In this document: in pieces, positions 17,265-26,173 of the stretch
How the letters are laid out: every line of letters starts with the position of its first letter
Position numbering within the stretch: position 1 is the stretch's first letter
Assembly: GCA_022561875.1 (NCBI GenBank)
Contig: JADFQJ010000003.1
Coordinates: 1 to 46,159, forward strand
Reading direction: 5' to 3'
DNA: 46,159 bases
DNA from: Bacteroidota bacterium
GTDB taxonomy: Bacteria > Bacteroidota > Bacteroidia > Bacteroidales > VadinHA17
Translations under genes and position numbers: made by a program
The notes under the pieces: model-generated
Databases searched by the model: none
What the model saw: only the letters and a program-made list of their open reading frames with translations
Told to the model about the DNA's origin: nothing

Positions 17265-17714
17265 ATGGCTATAATACGTGTAACAAAGGAGTTTCATTTT
17301 GAAATGGCACATGCTTTATGGAATTATGACGGACCTTGCAGGAATATTCACGGGCATTCTTACAAATTACTGGTAACGGTAAGAGGAGAACCAATGAATG
17401 AACCGGGTAAACCAAAGCATGGAATGATAATTGACTTTGGTGACCTGAAAAAGATAATTGACGATACTATTATCAACCGGTTTGACCATACAGTTGTTGT
17501 GAATAAACAAGCGCCGCATGAAATGTTAAAGAAAATAGAGCAAATGTTCGACAAATATGAAGTAATGGATTTCCAGCCTACATGCGAAAACCTGGCGACC
17601 TGTTTCGCAGAAAAGATAAGAACGAAACTACCTGATAATGTTTGTCTTCATAGTCTTAGATTATATGAAACAGGTAACTCGTTTGCAGAATGGTATGAAG
17701 AAGATAATAAGTAA
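17265..17714 (+). CDS. queD: 6-carboxy-5,6,7,8-tetrahydropterin synthase family protein
   Basis: A 149-aa T-fold enzyme (PTPS/QueD family) that converts dihydroneopterin triphosphate to 6-carboxytetrahydropterin in queuosine/preQ0 synthesis. Zinc ligands are visible as His16 (FEMAHAL), His29 and His31 (IHGHSYKL), with catalytic Cys25 in GPCRNIHGH. The downstream blocks DFGDLKK, RFDHTVVVN, PTCENLA and RLYETGNSFAEW also fit. No other queuosine genes are nearby, so a 6-pyruvoyl-tetrahydropterin synthase-like role cannot be fully excluded. Confidence 0.9.
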   Translation: MAIIRVTKEFHFEMAHALWNYDGPCRNIHGHSYKLLVTVRGEPMNEPGKPKHGMIIDFGDLKKIIDDTIINRFDHTVVVNKQAPHEMLKKIEQMFDKYEVMDFQPTCENLATCFAEKIRTKLPDNVCLHSLRLYETGNSFAEWYEEDNK

Positions 17715-17715
17715 A

Positions 17716-17842
17716 GGCAGAAGCCTGCCACGTGAAATGCGACAGAGGAGCATATTTCACTGTGGACACAAGACACAAGGCGCAAGGAGGCAGAAGCTTG
17801 CCACGTTTACCCTGTTGAAAACCTAACCCGTAACTCGTAACA
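17716..17842. repeat. Repeat-built queD-polA spacer
   Basis: This spacer holds an 18-bp direct repeat with one mismatch, ggcagaagcctgccacgt (17716-17733) and ggcagaagcttgccacgt (17789-17806). It also has an imperfect inverted repeat CACGTGAAAT / ATTTCACtGTG (17729-17764). Two period-7 arrays complete it: GACACAA, GACACAA, GGCGCAA (17765-17785) and CCTAACC, CGTAACT, CGTAACA (17822-17842). No gene or RNA is recognised in it. Confidence 0.6.
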
Positions 17843-17904
17843 CTACATAACAATACGCACTGCGAAAACCAGAAAAAACTAAAACCGGAAAATAAATTCT
17901 TACA

Positions 17905-20703
17905 ATGACTGGAAATGAAAAAAAAGAAAATTTAAAAAAACTATTCCTGCTGGATGCTTATGCGTTGATATTCAGGGCGTATTATGCATTTATAAATAAT
18001 CCGATCAAAACATCCAAAGGATTAAACACCTCAGCGATTTATGGCTTTGTAAACACACTGAATGAAATAATTAAAAATCAAGCCCCATCACATATTGCCG
18101 TGGTTTTTGATCCTCCTTCTCCGACTTTCCGGCATAAAATGTATAAAGAATATAAAGCCAACAGGGAAGCAACTCCTGAAGATATTAAAAAATCTGTTCC
18201 ATATATTAAAAAATTGATTTCAGCATACAATATACCGGTTATTGAGGTGGAGGGATATGAGGCGGATGATACTATCGGAACAATTGCGAAAAAAGCAGAA
18301 AGTAAAGGGTTTAAAGTATATATGATGACCCCGGATAAAGATTTTGCACAGCTTGTTTCAAAAAACATATTTATGTTTAAACCTGGAAAAGGCGGAGAAC
18401 AACCGGTTATTTGGGATGAGGAAAAAATACGTGAAAAATTTAACGTGGAACGTCCTGAACAGGTAATTGATGTGCTTGCTTTATGGGGTGATACTTCTGA
18501 TAATATTCCCGGAGCTCCTGGTATTGGAGAAAAAACTTCGAAAAAGCTCATATCTAAATACGGGGGAATTGATGAAATATTTAGAAATATTGACCAGTTT
18601 CAAGGAAAACAAAAAGAAAATCTGCTTGAATACAGGGAACAGATCGAAATGTCACGCAGATTAGTTAAAATAGCACTTGATGTTCCTGTCGATTTTGATG
18701 AAGAAGCTATGGAATCCAGGGAGCCGGATAAGCAAAAACTGGTGGAAATATTTGAGGAGCTTGAATTCAAAACCCTACTCAGAAGGATGAATGCGGAGAT
18801 CACGAAGCCGTCAGAAATGACAAGCACACCGGCACAAGGATTATTGTTTCCCGACGATGTTGCAGGGAATGCCGGAACGGACAAATCAAGAAAGGATATT
18901 AATTCAACCCCCCACAAATATTTTTTGATTGATACACCCGCAAAACAGGATGCCCTTATCAGTAAGCTTATAAAACAGAAAGAATTTTGTTTTGACACTG
19001 AAACAACAGGTTTGGATACAATCGGAGATGAGCTTATTGGTATTTCTTTCTGTTGTGAAAGTCATGAGGCATATTACCTGCCTGTTGATGCCGATGGTAA
19101 GAGATCTGAGGAGATACTCAGTAAATTCAAATCGGTATTTGAAAATGAAAAGATTAAAAAGACAGGTCAGAACCTGAAGTTTGATATAAAAGTGCTGCAG
19201 CGCAGGGGAATATACCTGAAAGGCCCTTTATTCGATACAATGATAGCGCATTATATAATTAAACCGGAAGGGAAACATGGACTGAATGACCTGGCTGAAG
19301 ACTATCTGAATTATACTCCCGTAAAGATTGAGGAACTGATCGGAGTGAAGGGAAAACAACAGAGAAGCATGCAATCGGTGCCGGTTGAAAAAATCAAGGA
19401 ATATGCTGCTGAAGATGCTGACATTACCTGGCAGATAAAAGAGATTCTTGAGAAGGAAATTAAGACGCAAAATTTTGAAACACTGGCAGAAAAAATCGAA
19501 ATGCCACTGGTATATGTGTTGAGTGATATGGAAATTATGGGGTTTAAGCTGAATATTGATGTGTTGAAAAAATACTCAATAGTATTAAAGGATGAATTGA
19601 AAGATATACGGGATAGAATCTATAGTCTTGCTGATACTGAATTCAATGTTGCATCCCCGAAACAACTTGGAGAAGTATTATTTGAAAAAATGAGGATTGA
19701 TACTAAAGCAAAAAGGACTAAGACCGGGCAATATTCAACAAGCGAGGATGTACTTCAAAGGCTGACCGACAGACATGAAATAGTTCCCGAAGTATTAGAG
19801 TTCAGATCGGTTAGCAAACTGCTTTCCACATATGTTGAAAAACTTCCGGAGTTGATACATTCTGATACCGGGAAAATTCATACTTCATTTAATCAAACTG
19901 TTACCGCCACTGGTCGTCTGAGCTCCAACAACCCTAATTTACAAAATATCCCGATCAGGGAAAAGCGGGGACGGGAGGTCAGGAAAGCTTTTGTTCCCTC
20001 AGATCTGCAACACCTTTTGCTTTCGGCTGATTATTCCCAGATAGAGTTGAGATTAATGGCACATATGAGTGGTGACACGAATATGATAAATGCTTTTAAA
20101 GCCGGTGAGGATATTCATGCTTCTACCGCGGCAAAAATTTATGGGATTTCTCTTAATGAGGTGACAAAAGAATTAAGGGGAAGGGCAAAAACTGCTAATT
20201 TCGGGATTATCTATGGCATTTCAGCCTTTGGGCTTGCCCGGAGGATGAATTTGGCACTGTCTGATGCCAGAAAATTTATTGAGGAGTATTTTAAAACCTA
20301 TCCCGGGGTTAAAAGGTATATAGAACGGAGCATAGAAAGGGCAAGAAAAAATGGTTATGTGCAAACGATTATGGGCAGGAAAAGATATTTACCGGACATT
20401 CTTTCGCGCAATTCTATTGTCAGGGGTTTTGCAGAGAGGAATGCAATAAATGCACCTATTCAGGGGTCAGCAGCTGATATTATTAAAATAGCCATGATCA
20501 GGATTCACAATAAAATTATCGAAAGACAAATGAAGTCCAGAATGATTCTGCAGGTACATGACGAACTGATATTTGATGTCCCGGAAAATGAAATTGAAAG
20601 ACTTGGGATTATAGTGGTCGATGAAATGCAAAATGCCTTAAAATTAGACATTCCGCTTTTGGTTGATTGGGGAACAGGAAAAAACTGGCTTGAAGCACAC
20701 TAA
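17905..20703 (+). CDS. polA: DNA polymerase I
   Basis: A 932-aa three-domain polymerase for Okazaki-fragment processing and repair. Residues 1-300 are the 5' nuclease (LLDAYALIFRAYYAF, EVEGYEADDTIGT, TPDKDFAQLV, GDTSDNIPGAPGIGEKT). Around 362 the 3'-5' proofreading domain opens with FDTETTGLD, and NLKFDIKVL and YAAEDADIT are present, so proofreading appears intact. The polymerase domain carries motif A (SADYSQIELR, near 706), motif B (RGRAKTANFGIIYG) and motif C (LQVHDELIFDV, near 882). Length is normal. It is the last of the plus-strand run; the following genes converge. Confidence 0.98.
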   Translation: MTGNEKKENLKKLFLLDAYALIFRAYYAFINNPIKTSKGLNTSAIYGFVNTLNEIIKNQAPSHIAVVFDPPSPTFRHKMYKEYKANREATPEDIKKSVPYIKKLISAYNIPVIEVEGYEADDTIGTIAKKAESKGFKVYMMTPDKDFAQLVSKNIFMFKPGKGGEQPVIWDEEKIREKFNVERPEQVIDVLALWGDTSDNIPGAPGIGEKTSKKLISKYGGIDEIFRNIDQFQGKQKENLLEYREQIEMSRRLVKIALDVPVDFDEEAMESREPDKQKLVEIFEELEFKTLLRRMNAEITKPSEMTSTPAQGLLFPDDVAGNAGTDKSRKDINSTPHKYFLIDTPAKQDALISKLIKQKEFCFDTETTGLDTIGDELIGISFCCESHEAYYLPVDADGKRSEEILSKFKSVFENEKIKKTGQNLKFDIKVLQRRGIYLKGPLFDTMIAHYIIKPEGKHGLNDLAEDYLNYTPVKIEELIGVKGKQQRSMQSVPVEKIKEYAAEDADITWQIKEILEKEIKTQNFETLAEKIEMPLVYVLSDMEIMGFKLNIDVLKKYSIVLKDELKDIRDRIYSLADTEFNVASPKQLGEVLFEKMRIDTKAKRTKTGQYSTSEDVLQRLTDRHEIVPEVLEFRSVSKLLSTYVEKLPELIHSDTGKIHTSFNQTVTATGRLSSNNPNLQNIPIREKRGREVRKAFVPSDLQHLLLSADYSQIELRLMAHMSGDTNMINAFKAGEDIHASTAAKIYGISLNEVTKELRGRAKTANFGIIYGISAFGLARRMNLALSDARKFIEEYFKTYPGVKRYIERSIERARKNGYVQTIMGRKRYLPDILSRNSIVRGFAERNAINAPIQGSAADIIKIAMIRIHNKIIERQMKSRMILQVHDELIFDVPENEIERLGIIVVDEMQNALKLDIPLLVDWGTGKNWLEAH

Positions 20704-20758
20704 TGGACAGGCGAGAGAGAGACTGGGCGAAAAGGCTACCGGGAGATGAAGAGAAGAG

Positions 20759-20790
20759 GTGATGAAGTAATGAGGTAATGTGGTGATAAG
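20759..20790 (+). repeat. 8-bp tandem array between polA and the S41 protease gene
   Basis: Four contiguous octamers, GTGATGAA, GTAATGAG, GTAATGTG and GTGATAAG, in the 228-bp convergent spacer. The rest of the spacer is purine-rich on the plus strand; no clear bidirectional terminator is seen. Confidence 0.55.
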
Positions 20791-20931
20791 GGGAAGAGCT
20801 GAAGAAGAGAATAATGCATATCGATTAACGAATATCAAAGTATGAAGTGAGGGTTTCTGGCTTCGAGTTACTGGTTATTAATAGTCTTTGAAAACCTTAT
20901 TAGACCTTGCATTTTTCCTGCCGACTGAATT

Positions 20932-22608
20932 TTATTGATCAGAAGGATTGAGAATGGCAGTGTATATGTTTTTATCTTCAAATAGTTCGCAGGCTCTTTT
21001 TATTTGTTTATCATAGTCTAAAGAAGTCTGTATTCTGCCAGCACGGTAGAAATAGCGATTAACAATACTTTCCTTTAGCAGGCTTCTTATCTCGACATTG
21101 AAGATATTCATATCCTGTTCAAGGTCATGTGAAAGCTTTTCTTCCAGAGCTGTAAACTCATCTTCAGATAATTTATAATATTTCTCCTTTTTGGCAGTTT
21201 CTTTCAATGTACGTAAAGCTTGTTCCGTATGAGTTTTATAATTGAAATTTTGCTCTTTAACAAACATAATAAAGTCGCGATAAATTTCATCGGTAAGTAC
21301 AAATTCATTTGGGGGGAGGATCGAGTCATGTGTCAGGGAATACCGTGTTGCAAAGTCGAAGACCATAAAATTGACAAACAACTCAATAGTAAGCTGGCTG
21401 GGTTTATCCAGAGATATTTCTATATCAGGCGAAATACCTCCGCCATCATAAACCACCCTGCCGTTTTTAGTCTTAAATTCTGATATCAGAGAGTCAGGAA
21501 TATAACCGACACTCCCATCATCATTCCGGTGTGTGTAATCGAGTGCCTGAATACAGCGCCCGCTGGGAATATAATACTTTGCTGTTGTCAGCTTAAGTCT
21601 CGAGTTATAGCTAAGAGGGCGTGTGGTTTGAACAAGTCCTTTGCCATATGTACGTGTACCGATAATTACGGCTCTGTCAATGTCCTGAAGGGCACCGGCA
21701 ACAATTTCTGATGCAGATGCAGATTCACGGTTTACAATTACTACAAGGGGGATATGTAGATCAACAGGGGTGTTTGTTGCAGTATAGGTTTTATAAAATT
21801 GTTTTATCTTACCTTTAGTGCTGACTATTTCCTGACCTTTTTCAACAAAAAAATTTGTTATATTAACGGCTTCAATGAGCAACCCTCCGGAATTTCCCCT
21901 CAAATCCAGGATCAATGAGTTCATGGTCTCTGTTTTTTCCAGATGGGTCAGGGCTTTTTTAACCTCTTTGCTGCAATCCTGCGTAAAGTTTGAAAGGCGG
22001 ATATATCCGGTATTCTTATTTAACATACCCCAATAAGGAACACTGTTTATATGGATTTTCTTACGGGTGAGGATCATAGTGAGCGGTTCATCTAGTCCAA
22101 ACCGGCTAACTATTATTTTAACTTCGGTGTTTGGGTGTCCTTTTAACCGTTCGCTTACTTTGTCAAGAGGCAATCCCATAATGGATTTTCCATCGATCTC
22201 CTGAATAATATCTCCGGCTTTCAAACCTGCTCTGTCAGAAGGAGAATCCTTATAGATTTCAGAAATAATTGCAAAATCACCGTTTTTCCTGATTAGCGAA
22301 CCAATTCCTCCGTATTTACCTGTGGTTGCAAAATTAAAATCATTAATTTCTGATTCAGGAATATAAACAGTGTAAGGATCAAGCGATTGTAGCATGTTAT
22401 CAATACTTATTTCTATCAGCTTTTCAGGTTCGATATCATCAACATAAAACACATTAAGTTCCCGGAAGAGAGAATAATATATATCAAGGTTTTTCAATAA
22501 TTTAAAATCCCTGTCTTCATTGAATGAAACAAAACCAGCAGAAAAAACGATAATAAGCAGAGCAATAATACCCGCTTTCCCAAATATTTTCATTCTTGTT
22601 GTTTTCAT
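20932..22608 (-). CDS. Carboxyl-terminal processing peptidase (S41 family, CtpA-like)
   Basis: A periplasmic serine protease of about 558 aa that trims C-termini of envelope proteins. I place the start at the ATG at 22606-22608: the longer frame (to 22734) adds 42 residues overlapping yidD, while this start directly precedes the signal anchor KIFGKAGIIALLIIVFSAGF. A PDZ domain follows (GGIGSLIRKNG, DRAGLKAGDIIQEIDG), then the S41 core with the nucleophile in ESASASEIVAGALQD and the catalytic Lys in TYGKGLVQT. A C-terminal helical extension of about 150 residues matches Bacteroidota members. A -7 box (TATCTTTG) lies 29 nt upstream. Confidence 0.93.
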   Translation of the reverse strand: MKTTRMKIFGKAGIIALLIIVFSAGFVSFNEDRDFKLLKNLDIYYSLFRELNVFYVDDIEPEKLIEISIDNMLQSLDPYTVYIPESEINDFNFATTGKYGGIGSLIRKNGDFAIISEIYKDSPSDRAGLKAGDIIQEIDGKSIMGLPLDKVSERLKGHPNTEVKIIVSRFGLDEPLTMILTRKKIHINSVPYWGMLNKNTGYIRLSNFTQDCSKEVKKALTHLEKTETMNSLILDLRGNSGGLLIEAVNITNFFVEKGQEIVSTKGKIKQFYKTYTATNTPVDLHIPLVVIVNRESASASEIVAGALQDIDRAVIIGTRTYGKGLVQTTRPLSYNSRLKLTTAKYYIPSGRCIQALDYTHRNDDGSVGYIPDSLISEFKTKNGRVVYDGGGISPDIEISLDKPSQLTIELFVNFMVFDFATRYSLTHDSILPPNEFVLTDEIYRDFIMFVKEQNFNYKTHTEQALRTLKETAKKEKYYKLSEDEFTALEEKLSHDLEQDMNIFNVEIRSLLKESIVNRYFYRAGRIQTSLDYDKQIKRACELFEDKNIYTAILNPSDQ

Positions 22609-22636
22609 AATAAGATTTGTTTTAATCAAAACAGGG

Positions 22637-22644
22637 CAAAGATA
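22637..22644 (-). promoter_or_regulatory. Candidate -7 box for the S41 protease gene
   Basis: Minus-strand TATCTTTG matches TAnnTTTG exactly and sits between the yidD stop and the chosen ATG, which supports that start. No TTTG is found 19-21 bp upstream. Confidence 0.42.
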
Positions 22645-22648
22645 AAAA

Positions 22649-22891
22649 TCATTTTCTGAAAGAGAAGTGATCCGGTACGGGATCATGACCATGTCCGCCC
22701 CATGGATTACAGCTAATAACCCTTTTAATTGCAAGCCAGCTTCCTTTTAAAGGACCATGCTTTTTAAGTGATTCGATACTGTACGTTGAGCAGGTAGGTG
22801 AATATCTGCAGGATGAAGGAATTAGCGGAGAAATTAACCGTTGATAGATATTTACGAATATAATGAGTATATTGATTAATACTGTTCTCAA
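22649..22891 (-). CDS. yidD: Membrane protein insertion efficiency factor YidD
   Basis: An 80-aa protein of the UPF0161 family, associated with YidC-dependent insertion of inner-membrane proteins. An amphipathic N-terminus is followed by the family signature [20 protein letters not shown] and the ending [28 protein letters not shown], with conserved Cys residues. The start overlaps the end of rnpA by 4 nt. rnpA-yidD is the standard order; rpmH, dnaA and yidC are not adjacent. Confidence 0.96.
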   Translation of the reverse strand: MRTVLINILIIFVNIYQRLISPLIPSSCRYSPTCSTYSIESLKKHGPLKGSWLAIKRVISCNPWGGHGHDPVPDHFSFRK

Positions 22892-23265
22892 AGGTTTTGT
22901 CTTAATTGTTGAAGAGCTGAAATCATTCCTTGTTCAATAGAATGATAATCCATAATTTGTTTTTCCCGGTAAACAAAAATAAAAATCACACCGAAATTCT
23001 TATTCTCAAGAAATTTAAAAAGGAGATGTTTGTTTAAACGATATGCTTCCCGGATTCTTCTTTTAAGGAGATTCCTGTAAACGGTTCGTTTAAAAAGCTT
23101 TTTAGACACGCTGACAGCCATTTTTGCAGGATATTTTTGTTCATGATTTGTTTTTTCCCAGATAACCAGAAACGGTTTGGAATAGAAAGATTTGCCCAGT
23201 TCAAATAATTCTCCGATAACCTTTTTGCTTCTGAGTCTCTCTTTTTTTTTAAAAGTAGCTTTCAT
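22888..23265 (-). CDS. rnpA: Ribonuclease P protein component
   Basis: Protein subunit of RNase P, which removes 5' leaders from pre-tRNAs. The family signature [16 protein letters not shown], which lines the RNA-binding cleft, is present, with N-terminal [21 protein letters not shown] choose the ATG at 23263-23265 (about 125 aa), which fits the family N-terminus; a GTG five codons upstream (23280) is the alternative. The gene overlaps yidD by 4 nt. Confidence 0.93.
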   Translation of the reverse strand: MKATFKKKERLRSKKVIGELFELGKSFYSKPFLVIWEKTNHEQKYPAKMAVSVSKKLFKRTVYRNLLKRRIREAYRLNKHLLFKFLENKNFGVIFIFVYREKQIMDYHSIEQGMISALQQLRQNL

Positions 23266-23356
23266 CAAATTAACAAACACTAAAAAAAATATACAAAAAA
23301 GGGAAAGACTAAAGCTAAGGTTTTAACTGTACATATCAACCTTTTAGCCTTTTTTT

Positions 23357-24109
23357 CTAACTATTATTTTTATTATAGTTAACGATATACTGTTCAAGGG
23401 CCATAGTCATTGATGGCGCTTCGGGGTTAGGGGCTATAATATTTACCTTCAATCCGGCATCCCTGGCCGCTTTAGCAGTAGTAGGTCCAAAAGAAGCAAT
23501 TTTTGTATTGTTTTGTTTAAAATCAGGGAAGTTTTCGAATAAAGATTTTATTCCTGAAGGGCTGTAAAAAACAAGTATGTCATAATTTACATTAATAAGA
23601 TCTGACAAGTCGCTGCAAACTGTCTTGTAGATAACAGCTTTGGTATAATTTATTTTATTCTTATCAAGAATTTTTGAAATATCCTTTTTATGATGATCTG
23701 ATACGGGTACAAGAAATTTTTCATTCTTGTGTTTATTGATTAAATCCATTAATTCAGCCAGCTTGTGTTTTCCGAAAAATATTTTTCTTTTCCTGTAAAC
23801 AATATACTTTTGGAGGTAATAAGCTGTTGATTCCGACGTACAGAAATATTTCATTGAATCCTGTATAGCCACTCTCATTTCATCACAAATTCTGAAAAAA
23901 TGATCGATAGCAATCCTGCTGGTGAAAATTACAGCGGTATGATCAGATATATTCACACGGGTCTTTCTGAATTCCTTAGCATTAATAGATTCTACATGGA
24001 TAAAGGATCGGAAATCAATTTTCAGATTGTTTTTTTTCGCCAGGTCATAATAAGGCGATTTCCCATTCTCCGGCTCAGGCTGTGATACTAAAATCTTTTT
24101 TATTTTCAA
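23357..24109 (-). CDS. hemD: Uroporphyrinogen-III synthase
   Basis: A 250-aa cyclase converting hydroxymethylbilane to uroporphyrinogen III in heme synthesis. Sequence identity in this family is low, but two pseudo-symmetric alpha/beta domains are visible with VIFTSRIAIDHFF, ILVFYSPSGIKSLFENF and IASFGPTTAKAARDAGLKV, all characteristic. The start is a TTG, because no in-frame ATG lies near the family N-terminus KIKKILVSQP. Lying just downstream of the DUF4271 membrane protein, as usual in Bacteroidota, strengthens the call. Other heme genes are absent from the window. Confidence 0.88.
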   Translation of the reverse strand: MKIKKILVSQPEPENGKSPYYDLAKKNNLKIDFRSFIHVESINAKEFRKTRVNISDHTAVIFTSRIAIDHFFRICDEMRVAIQDSMKYFCTSESTAYYLQKYIVYRKRKIFFGKHKLAELMDLINKHKNEKFLVPVSDHHKKDISKILDKNKINYTKAVIYKTVCSDLSDLINVNYDILVFYSPSGIKSLFENFPDFKQNNTKIASFGPTTAKAARDAGLKVNIIAPNPEAPSMTMALEQYIVNYNKNNS

Positions 24110-24143
24110 AATGCCAAATTTTTATTTTTGTAAATCAGGCTAT

Positions 24144-25301
24144 TTAAAAAACGCCTATGTATTTAAAGAAAACCAATACGGGAATAAATTCGAGAGTACA
24201 AAGGTATAAAAACAAATATAAAACAGAAACCTTTCGTAGGGCAAAAATTTTTATTCCCCTGATAATACGCAGAATATACAATGAAACGAATATCCCGGCA
24301 CCGGCAAAAATGACAATGGGGGTTATCCGGTAGTCAATATATGGGATGGCTATCAGAAATGGCAACAAAATAAAACCGGATATTCTTGCATAAATAAAAA
24401 CATTATGGAGGTATTCGGAAAATAATTGTTGGGAAAGGGAAATATATCCGGCTATTTTGCTGGTAATAAAACGGGCAAGGTAAATAGTAATGACGAATCC
24501 GGTGAATATAAGGAATGACTGAAATCCTGCTGTTTGGATTAGTGTTAAATTAAAATGTTTAACTGACAGGTAAATAAACAGACCGGTATTTAAATAAAAG
24601 ATCAGATCCATTATAAGGAATGCTCTTTGTGTCAGACTGCTTTTATCGTGGAAGATATTATAAGACATCTTATAGTTGAAAAGAGAATTAAGGGTGGCTG
24701 ACAACACTTTGTTATAGAACAACCTGATCCATCCAAAAAAGATGAACGAGACAATAATAATTCCTAAAATCCAATCGCTCCAAAATGAAGGAATTTCATC
24801 CCGGGACCGGTAGTTGCCCGGACTTGTTGCGGGAACCTCGGTTCGGGTCTTTATTGGCTGATTGGAAGTGGTTTTTTCTAACGGTATAAAAACATGTTCT
24901 TTCTGAAAGACTTTTTTATAATTTTGTCCCCACATGTTTTTAAAAAACAGAGGTTTGAGGCCTTGATTTTCACCTATAGCAACGATAATACTTGATGAGT
25001 CCGGTTGAAAATCAGGTTCCGTTTTTACAGGAGTGACAACTTTTTGCTCAGATTTATTGCGGGTGATTTCGTAGATTGAATCAACCTTTTCCCGGTGTTC
25101 TTGTTCCCTTTCGAAAATTTGGAGAACTTCCTGAATTGAATACTGCTTTATTTCTGATGCAAAACTTGTATCCGGTGAAACAGTTGTATCCTGCAAGAAT
25201 ACCGTTATAGTGTCCTGATTAATGATTTTTGGAATAGTATCGGTAAGGGGCTTGATAAGTGTAGTATCCTGTGGTTGCTTATCTCTTCTAATGCTTACCA
25301 T
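24144..25301 (-). CDS. DUF4271 family membrane protein
   Basis: A 385-aa protein of unknown function. The N-terminal ~165 residues are hydrophilic, Thr/Gln/Asp-rich and look disordered. From about residue 175 there are 6-7 hydrophobic helices (WILGIIIVSFIFFGWIRLFY onward), and the loop 'F-NYKMSYNIFHDKSSLTQRAFLIMDLIF' is typical of DUF4271. In Bacteroidota the family sits next to hemD, as here (34-nt gap). The role is not known; a link to heme or envelope physiology is only inferred from position. Confidence 0.8.
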   Translation of the reverse strand: MVSIRRDKQPQDTTLIKPLTDTIPKIINQDTITVFLQDTTVSPDTSFASEIKQYSIQEVLQIFEREQEHREKVDSIYEITRNKSEQKVVTPVKTEPDFQPDSSSIIVAIGENQGLKPLFFKNMWGQNYKKVFQKEHVFIPLEKTTSNQPIKTRTEVPATSPGNYRSRDEIPSFWSDWILGIIIVSFIFFGWIRLFYNKVLSATLNSLFNYKMSYNIFHDKSSLTQRAFLIMDLIFYLNTGLFIYLSVKHFNLTLIQTAGFQSFLIFTGFVITIYLARFITSKIAGYISLSQQLFSEYLHNVFIYARISGFILLPFLIAIPYIDYRITPIVIFAGAGIFVSLYILRIIRGIKIFALRKVSVLYLFLYLCTLEFIPVLVFFKYIGVF

Positions 25302-25329
25302 TCCAGCTTTTTTCAGAAATTTAACGATT

Positions 25330-25337
25330 CAAAGATA
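25330..25337 (-). promoter_or_regulatory. Candidate promoter for the DUF4271-hemD unit
   Basis: Minus-strand TATCTTTG is an exact TAnnTTTG -7 box, 28 nt before the start codon. A TTTG lies at 25357-25354 with a 16-bp gap, slightly short of the usual 19. Confidence 0.42.
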
Positions 25338-25362
25338 ATTAAATTTAAGCAATCAAATAATA

Positions 25363-26169
25363 TCAAAAATAGATAACCACCTCTTTTTCCGGATCTTCAA
25401 GTTGAGATATTTCAGCGAGCAGGTTGTTTGCAAGACTGCTTGCGCCGATCCTGAACAGATCAGGGGTGATCCAGTCATTACCCAGAACACTCATCAGAAT
25501 TTCCAGATATTTAAGCGCCTGTTCTCCCGTGGAAATTCCACCTGCAGGCTTAATCCCTGTTTTTCTCCCTGTTTTAATTACAAAATCACTGATTGACTCT
25601 GACATGATCCTGAATGCGTCAGGGGTGGCGGCAGGCTGAAGTTTACCGGTGGAGGTTTTAATAAAATCAGCTCCGGATTCCATGGCAAGGAAACTGGCTT
25701 TCCTGATTTGGTCAGGGTTCAGGGCGCCTGTTTCAAGTATTACTTTAAGTTGATGATCACCCATGATTTTCTTAATCAGTTCAATTTCAAAAGCGACCTC
25801 TTTCTCATTACCGGAGAGAAATTTGCCGAGGGAGATAACGATATCAATTTCATCGGCTCCGGCTTCCAGGGCCAGCAGAGTTTCTCTTTTCTTTATTTCT
25901 GTAAAAGTTTGGGAAGAAGGAAAACCTGCTGAAACAGAAGCAATTTTTACCGAAGGGTCTTTCAGGTTTTTCCGAACAACCGGAACCATTGAAGGATATA
26001 TACAAATTGCTGCAACATTGGGAATATCAGGATAATAATTCTTAAAATCATTTACTTTATTGCACATATCCAGGATTTTTTCTTCCGTATCCGTTGAATT
26101 CAGGCTTGTAAGATCAATAAGCCCGAACAGGGTTTTTAAATTTTCAGATGTGTAAAATTGGTTTTTCAT
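25363..26169 (-). CDS. deoC: Deoxyribose-phosphate aldolase
   Basis: A 268-aa class I aldolase cleaving 2-deoxyribose-5-phosphate to acetaldehyde and glyceraldehyde-3-phosphate. The Schiff-base lysine is in FIKTSTGKLQPAATPDAF, the second active-site Lys in GIKPAGGIST, and EIDIVISLGKFLSG carries the catalytic Asp. A TIM barrel of normal length. The gap to the upstream MFS gene is only 4 nt, so the two are co-transcribed, and the transporter may deal with a nucleoside-related compound, though this is untested. Confidence 0.96.
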   Translation of the reverse strand: MKNQFYTSENLKTLFGLIDLTSLNSTDTEEKILDMCNKVNDFKNYYPDIPNVAAICIYPSMVPVVRKNLKDPSVKIASVSAGFPSSQTFTEIKKRETLLALEAGADEIDIVISLGKFLSGNEKEVAFEIELIKKIMGDHQLKVILETGALNPDQIRKASFLAMESGADFIKTSTGKLQPAATPDAFRIMSESISDFVIKTGRKTGIKPAGGISTGEQALKYLEILMSVLGNDWITPDLFRIGASSLANNLLAEISQLEDPEKEVVIYF

Positions 26170-26173
26170 TTTT

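Noticed and set aside
17729-17764. CACGTGAAAT / ATTTCACtGTG as a third parS site
   Set aside because: Lacks the TGTT...AACA arms and is split by about 15 bp, so it does not match the 16-bp ParB site.
18078-18551. Minus-strand open frame of 157 codons
   Set aside because: Mirror of the polA 5'-nuclease domain; no independent start signal or family resemblance.
22609-22734. Longer N-terminus for the S41 protease
   Set aside because: The extra 42 residues overlap yidD and precede, rather than form, the signal anchor; the ATG at 22608 has a -7 box in front.
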